Part shown: positions 1-13,300 of the stretch, piece after piece
Position numbering within the stretch: the first letter of the stretch is position 1
Layout: each line of letters begins with the position of its first letter
Position numbers and translations under genes: made by a program
Assembly (NCBI RefSeq): GCF_020382885.2
Contig: NC_058497.1
Span: 20,018,330-20,082,329, forward strand
Direction: 5' to 3'
Length of the DNA stretch: 64,000 nt
Source of the DNA: Scatophagus argus
Lineage: Eukaryota > Chordata > Actinopteri > Scatophagidae
Notes under the pieces: model-generated
What the model saw: the letters and a program-made list of their open reading frames with translations, nothing else
Told to the model about the DNA's origin: nothing
Database searches by the model: none

Positions 1-59
1 AGCAACCAGTAGACTCCAGAGCCAACATTTTAGATAATGTTAAGCCTGAAGTCACTTAC

Positions 60-3000
60 TTTCTTTTGGTCACTTGTTCGTGAGTAAATCTTGAAATTCA
101 GATCAGTTTCCCACCATTGTTTAACCGCTGCTGTACTGAGGTGGACAGGAAACACAGAACACTGGTGGAACTTCACCACTAAAAAAAACACACAAAAGTG
201 TTAAGTCAGATACAGTCACAAACCAAAGGTAGGAAGTTTTATCAAAGCAGAAATTTTAATAATTATGTACCTCCTCTTGTGACTTTACTAGCAACAGCTC
301 TGGTCACCTCCCCATCTCCACCCTTAGTATGATCACGTCGACTGGAAGCAGAAGCCACTGGGAACATGTACTCGACAAAATACGTGCTAACGAAAAAGAA
401 AGAAGATATTCCAGCCTTTTGTGACTCATAATTACAATGTTTTACTAAAATGAAAAGAAAATAATGTCAAATGTTTTGCCTACCGCTTCTTGTTGGTTAA
501 TAGTCGAGGAGGTTTCCCTTTACTTGAGGTCTTTCTTGGTGTGGTGGTTGTACTGACTGTAGGTACGGTCAGGGACTCGACACTCACTCTCGCCAGTCGG
601 ATCAAACTCAGTAAAGTCAGCTGCTCTGCACTCAGGCCAGGAGGAATACCAACAGCATCTGCAGATCGCTGAAGCTCTGAATTCGGACTGGACACGGTCA
701 AAATACAATGAATGAATTTCTAAAACGTACAAAGACATATCACAAGTGTAATCGGTCTATTAACCTTGTCAGTTTCCTTTTGCATTCTTTGCAGTTGGCT
801 TACTCATGGATTTAGATCAATCAATAGATACATACTTTTTTAAATGGCTACGGCTAAATGGAATAATCTTTTTTGTCCTTTAACAACTGAGCAGCACGGG
901 TTATGTAGCATATAAAGGCCCTTACCCTCCACTAATCTTGGGTTCAGACTGTGTCAGCTGTTTTTCACTTGAGGATGATAATCCTTGAACCTTCCCATCA
1001 GTGTCATTGGGTCTGACATCTGACATCTGAAACACAATAAAAAATAAGTTCAAATACCACTGTGTGGGAAAATCAACTAAACTGACACTGAAACTACATA
1101 TAAAGCAAATTTTCCCTTGATAATGAGCAGAAAACAGGCTACTTACAGGAGTTTTGTAGAACAAGTTTTCCAGTAAGCTCTGATCATACTGTGGATCATT
1201 AAGTTCACTATCCCCACAAACACTGCTATGGCCAGACAAAGAATCAGGGAAAGAGTCCTCTCCATCCAGGAGAGGCAGAGGGGATGTGTCTAAACTAAAA
1301 AACAAACAAAAAAAAATAAATTAATTAAAAAAAAATAATAACATTTTATGGGGAAGAATTGCTTATATTTTCTGTCAACCTTTGAAGTAAATGTGTAGAG
1401 AGGTACCTGCCCAGGAGCAGGTCCACAGCTCTGTTATCCATGTCAACAGGACAGTCTAAGTCACGCTCTGATTTCACAGCAACACCATCAGAGTGCTCAA
1501 GAGCTGAATCAGCATGAAGAATATTTTGAAGAAACATCCCAGAGGGAGAAGTGGAGGGCCTGAGACACAATAATAAAGTATTTCAGGGTGAAGATTATAA
1601 GGTGATAGAAAAATGTTTACTTTTTGAGATACTAACTTGGTGGGTGGGAGGATGTTATCCTTTGAGAGAGGCAGAGGGCTGTCTTTCAGTGCTGGGGCAG
1701 AATCCATGTCACATTTCAAAGCTGACACCACCATAGCATTTCTCAGCTTGTTTCCACGCTCTAGAATAACTAAGATAAGAGAAGATGTTGGACATTTGGA
1801 AAGAAAACAGTCACATATATGTGTTTGTGATTATGTAGAACCAAAGTGTTGTCATTCCGCAAACCAACCTGAGAGGATATCATTGGTGGTTTGGCCACAA
1901 GAATCCTGGCTTGAAGGATTTTGAGCTGTTTGACTGTTATGAGAATTTGTTCTTGGCATCTGATTCTCCAGTGACTCATCTTTGCCATTCTGGACATTTT
2001 GGAAATACAAATGGTCTTTCCCTCTGAAAATATAACAGCAATTTTTCATTAAGATTATTATCCTCTGACTTGCACTTACAAATGATGAGCTCTTACTGCA
2101 AGAAACCAACATTATGAACAATAACAACTCCAAACCTTGGAGTGTTTCCACTGCTGCCCCCAGTTGATTCCTTCCCACTGCCAACTGAAAGCGATCTGGG
2201 CTGTGAGGGGACAGTCAGTGTCCCCCTCAGTGGTCCCTTAATGATAATATCTGTGGTAGGACCTGAGCTGCTGCTGTCATAGGCTTCTGTCAGAGCCTCC
2301 AAGTAAAGGGAAACCTGAGAGGGTAAAAGGAAAAACTAAAATGTAGACTTAAGAATTAATGAAACACAACTGGTGAAGGCATTAACTTCCTGTAGGTGTT
2401 TATGGCACTTACTAATGCATTTTAAAGGGTGTTGGCTGAAATTTCACTATTCATCTAAGTCAGTGGTTCATTTCCACTCACCTGTAACTCTCCCAGCTTC
2501 TCAGATGTTGGAGATACAAGGGTGTAAAATCCACTAATGGGATTTGACATAGAGACGCGAGAGATGCCCACAACCTCAGCCCGTGCAATCGGCAAATGAT
2601 CAGGTTTTGTCAGAACTTCCAGCACCAGAGAGCCCATATCTGTTCATCACTGACGGGTTAGTGGTTGATATTAAACATATATATGAAGCATGGCAAACGC
2701 AAAGCATATCGAAGCCTTCTAAAGTACCTGTAAGATATGAGGTGAACTGTTTTGGCCCACAGCGAATGGGGAAGCGGGCTGTGGTCTTGATGGTCGTCTG
2801 GGACAGCTGTGATCCATCCCTCGGGAAGAAATGTGTCCCGTTGGATGACTCTCCCCACCAACGCAGCCTGATGAATGTTGCAGACGGAGGTTTGTGAACT
2901 GTCCATAATACACGGCTTACTGTCACCCGCAGGAAACATCTTAGCTGGCCCTCGACCAGAGGAGGAAGGCTGGTGGAGGGGGACACATCGTTGGGGGCTG

Positions 3001-4162
3001 CAAAAGGTCATTTTTGATTACAACAAAATTCAGATACAATAAGTGCGAACACTGTAAATAAATAATAACATCAAAAAACACTGTGTGATGAAACGTATGA
3101 AGAGTGGAACTTGCTGCAGATTTTAGTTCACTGGGATTGTGCAATAGGACAATAATACTGACTCAAGATATGAGCTTGACATGTTGTCAACAATTTTGAG
3201 CATGCTGATATTTAGAATTAACAAAATATATCTTGTTTAATGCATATGCTGAGTCTTATGTAACATACAACTGTGAAGATCAAACTGACTCTATTGCATG
3301 TGATTTTTAAGATATTTGCTACCCACTTATACATTTATATCTATATTAATATTATAATATATAATATAATATATATAATTAATATAATATTCACATTTTG
3401 ATAAAAACATTAGCTATTGTAACCAATTCTATTGTTCACAGCAGTACACAATAATGATATCGGTAATACAACAATAATGTATTAATACAGCAGTGTTTGT
3501 AACTCTCTGAAAGGTTGCTGACAGTTTTATTGACACATCACTTTACCTCAGTGCTGAAAAGATTTAAAACAACAAAAATCAAAACCCCTAAAACCCTAAC
3601 TATAAATACTTATAGTCAGGGCCGATAACTAAATTGAAAATAATTAAATACTTTAATAAAAATGCCTCCCAATGGCAGCTACAAGTGCAACATTAAAGTG
3701 AACACATTAATGCATCATTGCAATAACTATAATCCAATAATATTTTAAACATTATAGCGACAAGGGCCATTCTCTGTAATGAGCAGTTTTACCTTTTGAA
3801 CTTTAAGTATATTTAGTTCTTCTGTACTTTTAATTATCTTTTGCACAATTTATCTCCCTGTGATAACGTTACTGCAACTTTTACCAAAAGATACGTTACT
3901 TCTTCCGTCAATATTCAAGCTGCCCACTGAGAGACATTAACAACATCGACAACACAGGTAAAAACAACACAAACTGAGAGAAAGCGGGAATTTGTTAATT
4001 TAACATAACATTACAAGGCTAATGAGGGACTGACAGCTGACGATAACTTACCAGCTAGCGTCTTAACTTAGCTGTTTTGCTAGCAGGTAGCTAAGCTAAC
4101 AACAGTTTACCTTTACTTTTGCTGCTTCCAGCTTTGGCGGACCGCTGTTTTCTGCTCTTCAT
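60..4162 (-). CDS. c2cd3: C2 domain-containing protein 3, 5' half (12 coding exons, runs off left edge)
   Basis: C2CD3 is a centriolar protein needed for distal appendage assembly, centriole elongation and ciliogenesis. Coding exons on the minus strand, in order: 4162-4111, 2997-2728, 2639-2482, 2314-2136, 2023-1869, 1769-1637, 1559-1407, 1294-1147, 1026-926, 687-484, 386-271, 178-60. Every junction has GT-AG ends and the phases add up to 596 open codons. Recognisable blocks are the N-terminal C2 region in exon 2 ([18 protein letters not shown], then [12 protein letters not shown]), the exon 3 block LGELQ, the acidic conserved block [17 protein letters not shown] in exon 8, and the start of the next C2 region ([13 protein letters not shown] across the exon 10/11 junction, then VVKFHQ in exon 12). 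The start is the ATG at 4162, giving MKSRKQR, like the basic N terminus of vertebrate homologues. The rest of the gene lies left of position 1. The exon 4 donor at 2136 was chosen because it joins in frame to GKDH, as in mammals; the exon 6 donor (1637) is less certain. Confidence 0.95.
3690..3885. repeat. Short AT-rich interspersed element, fragment in c2cd3 intron 1
   Basis: The block resembles the 3' half of a very common teleost non-autonomous element, with phrases such as AATCCAATAATATTTTA, CCATTCTCTGTAATGAGCAG and TTTGAACTTTAAGTATATTTAG. The same phrases recur near 16530-16690. Classification is from memory of the consensus, not a search. Confidence 0.5.
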
Positions 4163-7100
4163 CCTTCAGCTCAGTAAATATTGATGGTGAATGGCGGCCT
4201 GGCCAAAGCAGGGGCTAAACCGTTAGCAGGCATGATGTTTAACACAGTCCAACTACCTATAATAATCCGTTTAACTGCACTGCTACATGTACGCCTTCAC
4301 ACACACACACTCACAGACACACAAGCGGCAGCGCGCAAAACTGTTTCCGAGCAACGACGTGCCGCCTTAGCTGCCGCTGCTTTTCACAGAGGCATTCTGG
4401 GAAAGCGAGTCAAACGTCAGTTTACGCTATTTTATTTGCCTTGTTTCAAACTTTGTGACAATTCCGTCTGATAGCAGTCTCTTTTTTTACTTAGTTTTTA
4501 CTTTATCACATTTATTTGATACATTTACTGATGATTTACATGGCAATAATAACCAAATATTATAATAAATTACGATATATTTTACCCAAAAAGATAAAGA
4601 TAAGAATTTATTGATCCCTTGGTGAAATTCACATACTGTAAATTAGCATCCAGCTGCCTGGTAGTATTACTTCTTCTTCTTCTTATTATTATTATTATTA
4701 TTATGAAATTAGAATATCTGAGTACTCCTTCCACTCCTTCCACCACTGAGTGCTATGTGGTGATAACACACAAGTCTAAATTAGAAAACTAGCTTATAAA
4801 TTGTTGCACCTAATCACTTTAATAATAATTTCTTCACTTGTATTCAATGTTATATTAAGTAGTATATTGCAACTTATGCATGTTGTTTTGTGAATTCTGA
4901 AAATATAATTTAAAGTTATAGTTGAAGGTAAGATTTTTCTGAGATACACATTTCATTAATTCTAACAGTTGTTTTTATTTAATGTATTTATATATGTATG
5001 TATATTTATACCCATGGTCTATACTCTCTTATTCTTTTAGACCATAATAAAATAGAGAAATACCAATGTGAAACTTTAATTAGTTGCTCTAAAAGCAATG
5101 TGTCCATTTTAAAAAGAGAGAGAAAAAAAACTCACAGCAGCCTTCTTTCATATCACCAGCAGAGGGAGGTATTGATCTTTCCATCACTGCTACAAAGCGA
5201 CTGACAAAGAGAGTATTTAATGATTATTTTTCTTTCTTAAATGTGGCATTAAAAGAGGCTTGCTGTATTTCTGCTGTATCCTTTTTGTTTGTATGTTTGT
5301 TTGTTTGTTTGTTAGTTTTTTGCATTTGCTGGGCAGCTTCTTGTCAGGCAACACATCATCAGTGGTGCATGCTCAAAATCTGTAAGTAAAAAAATAAATA
5401 AAATAAAACAAAACTAGATCTCCCAAAGTATTCAAAAAAATCTTATTAAAGTGCAGAACTACTGTAAGTACTTGACAACGTGTTGCAGCAGACATATGGT
5501 TTAGTCGTGTATGTTTTAGGCAGTTTGGACTATGCCCTTACATAGCAACAAGTCCCTCTTGAACCATGTTTGTTGTGGTGATCATAGTAACAGTGAGGGC
5601 CACTGAGGGTGTACAGGAAGAACACTGAACAAAGCCCTTTGAATTCTGGGAAGTTGGGCTTCAGCTTGTGAGATGGGTCTTTGAAAAATGACTTTTAAAT
5701 CATTCTGCTGTCTTCGCTTATGTTTCTGGTTTTACTGCATAAAAAACTTAACTTTAAATACATTAACCTGCTGTCTCAAGTCAAACTAAAAAACATCAGA
5801 TACCTGACCAGTAGCTACAATATCAATATGGGCCTCTATGAATATGGCCTTGCTAATTGCAAACCTTTTGTGGACAACATTGTACCTAATGTTTTAAATT
5901 TAAACAAACCTGTGGTCGCAGATACTTAATATTTGAAGTTTAGAAAGAGTTCAAGAAAAGCAGGGCCTCCTTATCTATCAACTCCGGGGGGAAAATAATC
6001 AAGTCCTGCTGTTTAGTATGCACCCAGGAATGTGCAATATGCATCCAGTACATGTCCAGTTTTTGTGTTTCCTGTGTGTCAGTGTGTGCTTGCTTGGAGA
6101 GCGTGTCTGTTTACCTACACTGTGGTGAGCTGCAACGAAAACATATATCACTGTGGGAAAGCAGAGGTATTACTCCTCTGTCACTGCCTTATTTTTTATT
6201 CCAACAGATCCCTTCACCTAATCCACAGGATCCCTCCAAAAAGCTCACATATAGAGGTTGCTTAGTGCCCACAGTGAATTTTAATAATGTTCAAGTCCCA
6301 CCTCACTCTCTCTCAAGTTGGGCTATGACCTACTTAGACACAGATATATGAGAAATGTGAGTGGTATGCAGGCAGCGATAGTTGTGTGAGTTCAGACATG
6401 AAATCTGGAACAGACGGGTTCCCAATCACTTGGCATGCAGAACGTGATTAATGACAAACCAGCCTGTGAAGCTCAGTGAGAGGCCCACAGGTCGCTTCCA
6501 TCTGTTCCATTAGACAGCCAGTTACATCAGCCCAAATTGAAAGATTCTCCCACCGGCAGTGATGACCACATTGTTCAGTCAGCTGGGAATAAACAGGCAC
6601 ACTCACAATGACTAATGTGACTCATAACACCAGTCTGAAATGGAGTCCTGGAGGTCTAAGATGACACATTACAGAAGTACTTAGACTAAAATGGATGCAT
6701 AGAGGAATCATCACTTTTTAAACTGATTTAAACATTCAAATTCAAAACCAGCATTTATTTTTTGGTTTATATTAGTCACCTTGTGAATAATTTTATGTAC
6801 TTTTCCCTGGGATTCAGCCGGGCACACTAGGTACCTCTGTAAACCTTTGTATCAGCAGATTAGAGATAAAGTTCTGAGAGTCCTGCACAAAGTTCAGCTG
6901 TGTTGATTTGCAATGAAAGACCCTAGAATGGGTCCAGTGTAGGCAAAGAGGGTGAAGATGTCAGTTTTAAAGCTGCCAGGAGGCAAACGGCCACACACAC
7001 TTAACTCAAAACAGCAGAGTGTGTGACGGCAGAGACCTCTCTCCATCTGCAGGAACTGACCAGTAGGAGCAGGAGAGCATTTGGCCTCTGGGGGCCGACT

Positions 7101-7339
7101 GCCAACTGCCCCACTCCTCTTCTACCCCGTCTCTCAGCCTTGTGCTATCCATATCCACTGCAGCAGTGTGCTGTGCGCTTAGGGCTCCCTGGGGCCCGGG
7201 GCTCCAATCACAGATGCAGGCTTTCCCCATCCGCTGCTCGTGTGCTCACTTTACTGGCCCCCTCCTTCTACTGGTGTGCCTCTCAATTGTAGAGACAGGC
7301 TATTGTACTCCAAGGGGCCCAGCTATGGCTCCACCCCTC
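4163..7339. other. Intergenic region between c2cd3 start and p4ha3 end
   Basis: The first few hundred bases (about 4163-4450) should contain the c2cd3 promoter and 5' UTR; no clear TATA box was seen. A short TTC/ATT microsatellite lies near 4671-4704. Bases 4705-4750 resemble the end of a common fish short AT-rich element (ATCTGAGTACTCCTTCCAC). A GTTT run lies near 5290-5313. I see no gene; the small open frames here lack splice context or recognisable protein. The p4ha3 3' UTR must occupy the right end of this stretch. Confidence 0.6.
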
Positions 7340-10300
7340 TCACTCTTCAGGATTCAGACTGCAGCGATGTTGGAACTCTTGGCCATACTCATGGATCCAT
7401 TTGTTTGCCACTGGAACATACAGAAAATGTATACTATGTTTTAATCTCTTCAAGATGAAAAGGATTGTGTTTAAAAAAGTCCAGCCTTAACATTAATATC
7501 TGATAATGAGTGTGGCTGCTGGAAACAACACAGCCACCAAATGCTTCTGCAGCTGCTTTGCGATGATAAATATCCTTCTGTTAGTTTAGCTGGGTCCTGA
7601 ATACAAGCTTGGGAGCCCAACGATCTGGGCCAACCGGCAGCAGATGTTTAGGCTCTAAGATGAGCGCTGAGTGTCTGCACTACACTCTGTGACATCCCTA
7701 CATATATAATGCAGCCCAGATGTGGCCTCGCTCTTGTATGCTAGCTCCTGTATAACACCAGAGCTGGATGACTGTTGTGAGAAAAAGACCATAATGACTC
7801 AAAAAAGATATTTTTTAAAAGGGTATAAGTTTGATTTAAAATTGCTGCACAATTTTCAATATTCACATCACTTTTGGCTTCTGTTGACTCTACTGTCTCT
7901 TACCCCATTTGTCCCCAACAAGCACAGGGCAGCCAGCATGCAGGGTGTCTGCATTTCCTTGACCATTTCTATGGAGATTCCACCAGAAGATGGCAGCTTT
8001 CTGAAAAATAAATCATTTATATAAATCACTCTGAATAAGTTAGAAAAGCTGTTGGTCTACGCTTCACAGTTATTTTCATTATCAATTAATCTGACAGTTA
8101 TTTTCTTGGCTGAATCTTTTGGTCTATGAAATGACAGAGTAGTGATTTAATGAAATCTCTTTGTTTAGTTTGTCCAACAGTCCCAAAGACATTCAGCTTG
8201 AAGGTGCATAAAAATTTAATAAATTATCACAATATTCAGCAAGTATTTTTCCAGTTCAGTTTTCATCTCAGACAGAGCTGAATTTCACACAGGACAGGCC
8301 TGATAAAAGTGCCTCTGGTTCAGTGATCAACAGAGGATCCACTGAGGCTCATCTGTACAATAGCAGTATTGTTGTAAAATATCTCATGACTGCTATGCGC
8401 TGACCTTATAGCATTTTTACAGCTGCTCCAGAGAATGTGAGTGAGGTGAAAGTGATCGAACTTGAGGCCAACATGACATGAAGACAAAAGAGGGCGCTTT
8501 TAGCTCCTTAAAGACACTCGCAGAGTGTTTACCTCGATGACAGGAACGCTGAAGTTGGCGTAGATGAAGGCTGTGGACCCACCTGCCTCGACAGAGCTGA
8601 GCTGTGGAAAAGGACATTCCTTCACAGATGTGTCTTGTGCTTATGTGCTCGTGTTACAAGAGACTACTTTGTCGGCTGCACAGTTTTGCAAAAAAAGTCT
8701 TGCAAAAAGCCGTTCCTTTTTAAATCATTATCCAATTTAACTGAAAAACAGATTCTTAATAATAATAATAATAATAATAATTACAATCTGTGTTTCCAGT
8801 TAAAAAAAATCACTTAACAGACAAATTAAAATGGATTACATGAACAGAATATAGAAGTAGGCCATATAATTAAGGTCAGAGACAAAAAAAGAGTTAGGTT
8901 TAACTTTGTTTCATGACAGAACAGCTATGAAAGTATAATTTAGGCGATGAGGTCATATCTAAGGCTGAGCTTCTGAGGCAGGTTGTTCCAAAGTCTTGCA
9001 GCCCTCGTGGCAAAGGCCTGACCTCTGTGTTTTTAGTTACGACTTTGGAAAAGCAAGAGCAGTAACCTGCCAAAGAACCTCTGACTGCTGTCCCGGTCAG
9101 ACCGGGTCATAAGATGTTTAGAGTGAGACTCACATATATCATGAAGGTTGCCACTCTATTCCCAGTCTTCAACTTGAACACAGGACTCGAAGGTGACTGG
9201 AAAGTTAACATCATGACTGATGACAAAACAGACAATACGCCAAGTTTGCAGCCATATAATCAACCTGTTAAACAAGTCTAACAATCAACTTACTGTAGCG
9301 TGGTCAAAGTGAGGCTCATAATGCCCACCAATCCCATAATTCACCACTTGGAGGTACTCGCCAAATGGATGCTTTACATTCAGACCTGTCAGCAAGGAGA
9401 TCTTCTGGTCCAGCTTCCCAACGGTGGACTGTGCTGAGTCACTCAGCCATGCACTAGGAAAAAGACATGATGATAAATAACAAATTATACTTGAAAATAT
9501 ATCTAACATTATTTGCATACCGTTGAGTGTTTTAAGTTTCAGATTAATTACTGTTAAAATGTGTTTCGATGACATCACAGCAAAGATGGAGCAGCCTACT
9601 CCAGGATTAGTTTGAGCTAAATTCCTGATGACAGACTGTCATAGGCAAAGTTTTAGCGGTAATTTGCACCTCTTGCTGATGCGATACTCGGCCGTTGCTT
9701 GCTTCTCTCCGGTTGCCACCACAGATCGTCTCAACTTGACAGCAAAGACAGAAAACAGCAGTTTATATTCGTGATTATTACAGCAGCCAAGCTTTGATAC
9801 CCAGCTGCAAAGCCCTGTCATAATGTGAGTAACGGCAGAACAGCACGCTCCACTCACGTGTCCAAAATAAAAACTGAGAATAGAGAAAATCAAGAATGTG
9901 GAAAGCAATGCAAGTATTTAGTTTCTCATCATTCTAACTGCAAATGAGGCCTTTACAGAGTTCTGATGCTTTTCCATACTTCTGTAACAGGTATCACCCT
10001 TAAGGTCTATCACCTCAGAGTCTGAAAGGGAGTATAAATGTTTCGGACTGAGTCTGCGCTTCTTAAAACTGAGCTGATCTGCACTGCGGAATCATCAGTC
10101 TGCATTCTGCTTATTTCATTTGCAACAGGTACATAGTAGCACATTATTTCTGATTCACTATGCAGCTCAGACTCCTAATGACTTCCTTATGGCCACAAGA
10201 GACATTACTTTTAGACTCCAAAGGGATTACTGTATACAAGTGTCAAAAGAAGGAAAACAGCAAAAGCAAGAAGCCAACATTTTATTCCACACATCAATTG

Positions 10301-13300
10301 ATCACCAAGAAACTAATATAATGACAGATCTGTTGACTCTGACAACAGGCAGTGTTATCTCTACACACTGAGTCTGTCAACTAAGGGATGAACAAAATGT
10401 GAACTGTGCTCATGGTTGACGAATACAGCTCCCCGCTCCAAACTAATACCATACTCTGGGTCTGCTTTCAATAAACCCACAAGCTGCCATAATGATGAAA
10501 TAAGTACAGGGGTTTCCATCTGAGCAAGCATGGAAAACTCACTGACCAATGCCAAAACCTCATAGAAACTATAGGGCACCAACTGAGTTAGCCCACCAAG
10601 TACTCCTCAAAGTAACCGTGAGCTACTTAACTGTGAGCAGCTCAGAGGACAATGTGCCGTAGCTTTCCATTAGATTAAATGTGCAAAAAGTTGTAAGTTG
10701 CACTGAGAGAGATACTGAGACCTGATGACAGTGCACTAAATATTTACTGGTGGAGCCCAGCAGGGTAATTTGGACAGTTTGAGACGTCCAGCCAAGTTTT
10801 CATAGTAATGTATCCCTCATTCCTTTAAGCTTTGCTAAATGTTTGGAAGCAGACCAACTCTTCCTCCATAAGGTCTTTCCACAATTTTGCAGTAGAAGAA
10901 AAACTTACTTGGCTGGCTTAGACCCCAGCAGCCAGAGAGACCCACAGCAGAGCAGAGTAATATATGAATATTTATGAAAAATGTTTTTTCAATTTACTCC
11001 TAATCCAAAAATAACTTCAATCTTGATTCAAGGTCTCGCGCAATGTTGCCCCTTGAATTCAAACTAATTTTACATGACACTTTATGAAACAGATAAAAGC
11101 TTTATCTAAACAGTTAAAGGCGCTGCACTGCTTCCCAGAATCATAAACTCTCAGTGATGGAGTTGAGACCAACATGCAGTGAAATATGCAGCTGGATGCT
11201 AAGAGTCAAAAGGTAAGAAAACATGATGACAATGATAGACATGTGGAGGAAGTCCAGTATGAAAACACACGAAGTGACACCTTGCGAGTATTGTTCTTAT
11301 CTCAGTCAGGAGAGATCAACTATATTGCCTATGCACAGCCCCAGTACTGTGTGCCATCCTGAAGAGAGTCTATAAACAATGAATTTACAAGGGAAAGCCC
11401 ACTTTAGGACAGAGGCCACTGTAAATATATCAGTTTGAGATTGCACTACAAGTACATTACAAATTACAAACATTACAAAATTTATAGTCCTGTTCAAAGG
11501 CTGCCAATTTCATTACATTTACTTTCAGTTTAATTTCAGTACTGGCAGCTAATGTCCAAATGGGGCCAGAGGAAAACTGAAAAAAGAGCTAAAAAACAGG
11601 GACATTAGCAAAACAAAGATCAACAGAAGGAAGTTTTTTAGCAGAAAGCTACAATACTACAATATATCATTCACAAACATTATGAACATGGACAAATAAA
11701 AAACAATATCCGTGTTACTGGTTAATGTTACAAGAAAAATGTTTGAAAAGACCTGATTATTCAATGCGGGACTCAGATACAAGCTGTTCACATAGTAGCT
11801 CGAAGTCTTGATGCTGCAAGAGCCTTTGCAGCTACACTTTCTGTGAGTTTCTTGTGGAACATGATCCCTTTTCTTAATTATTCTAATTTCCAAAAAGCTG
11901 ACATACTGGAGTCACATACAATATATAGACAAAAGTATTGGGACACACCTCTTTATTGTTAAATTCAGGTGTGGTATGGGGCTGTACTGGGTTGAGTTAG
12001 GCTGGGCCCCTTACTTCTAGCGTAAGGAAATCTTAATGCTTCAGCATAACAAGACATTTTGGACAATGCTATGCTTCCAAATTTGCGGTAACACTTTGGG
12101 GAAGGTCTTTTTCTATTCCAGCATGACTGTGCCCCAGTGCACAAAGCTCCATAAAGACATGGTTGGATGAGTTTGGTGGGAAAGAACTTGACTGGCCCAC
12201 ACAGAGCCCTGACCTCAACCCCATCCAACACCTTAGGGATGAACTGGAAAGAATACGGCGAGCCAGGCCCTTTCATCCAAGTCATCAGTGCCTGACCTCA
12301 CAAATGCTTTACTGCATGAATGGCCAAAAATTCCCACAGAAACACTCCAAAATCTTCTGGAAAGCCTTTCTCAAAAGAGCGGCAGCTGTTATAGCTGCAA
12401 AGAGGGGACAAATTCCATATTACTGTCTATGTATTGGGAATGAAAGTCCCCGTTGGCGCAAAGTAATGGTGTCCCAATACTTTTGTCCATATAGAGAGTC
12501 TTGTTTTTCTTTTGTTGATGAGGAAATTGCATGCTGCTGACACTTACTCCTAACTGGGCGAGGCCCTTGATTTCTTCAGCCTCTGTGTCAGTGATGAAGT
12601 TGTGGTACAGGACCACATACGGCTCCAGACTCAACACTTCACGTCTTACCGGCAGCAGCAGCAGCCCAGGATGGCCGTTGGTGAAGTAGTCGCAGAAAAG
12701 TCTGGGGTTTTCAAAATGCACCGGCTGCTAGGACAAACAGCTGCTGTCCATTAACAAGATCAAAACACACAAACAGCTACACTTCGCATTGTTCTCTTCC
12801 CGCAAACAGCAAGCTTGAAAGCAAATATGACTTCAGAATGAAAGTATTTTTTAAGGTCAAGGAAACTCTAATTACAAACTCGCCTCCTTATTTTCAAATC
12901 TGTGACACACTTATTTATTAAATAACAATGATGCGCTTCGATTCAGGCAGAAATATCTCAGCTGCTATTGGATGAATTGCTATTGAGTTTTTTCCAGGCA
13001 TTCATTGTCCCCAGAAGATGAACTCTACTTTGGTGTCCACAATCCACAATATGTGTTCAGGGTTACAAATCGTGAGGAATACCTGAGAGCCTTGGGTCTG
13101 GCAGAGTCTCTCATAAGTGTCCCTTGTCCTTAGATAACTGGACCCGGGTCTCCTCAGCCCACGGCCCCTCACTGATTTGGGTGGACTTGAAATCAGCAGC
13201 TTCTCATATTTCTCAACATTCTGCAAAACTCTTCCATTCGTTGGATCTAAGAAGAAAGGTGTAAACATAGTCATAGTCATACATTACAGAGCATATTTCC

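Noticed and set aside
4181-4471. 96-codon plus-strand frame just upstream of c2cd3
   Set aside because: Lies in the likely promoter region, contains an ACAC repeat, and matches no family I recognise.
7006-7458. Several overlapping frames of 70-100 codons on both strands
   Set aside because: They overlap the last p4ha3 exon and its 3' flank; no coding evidence in these frames.
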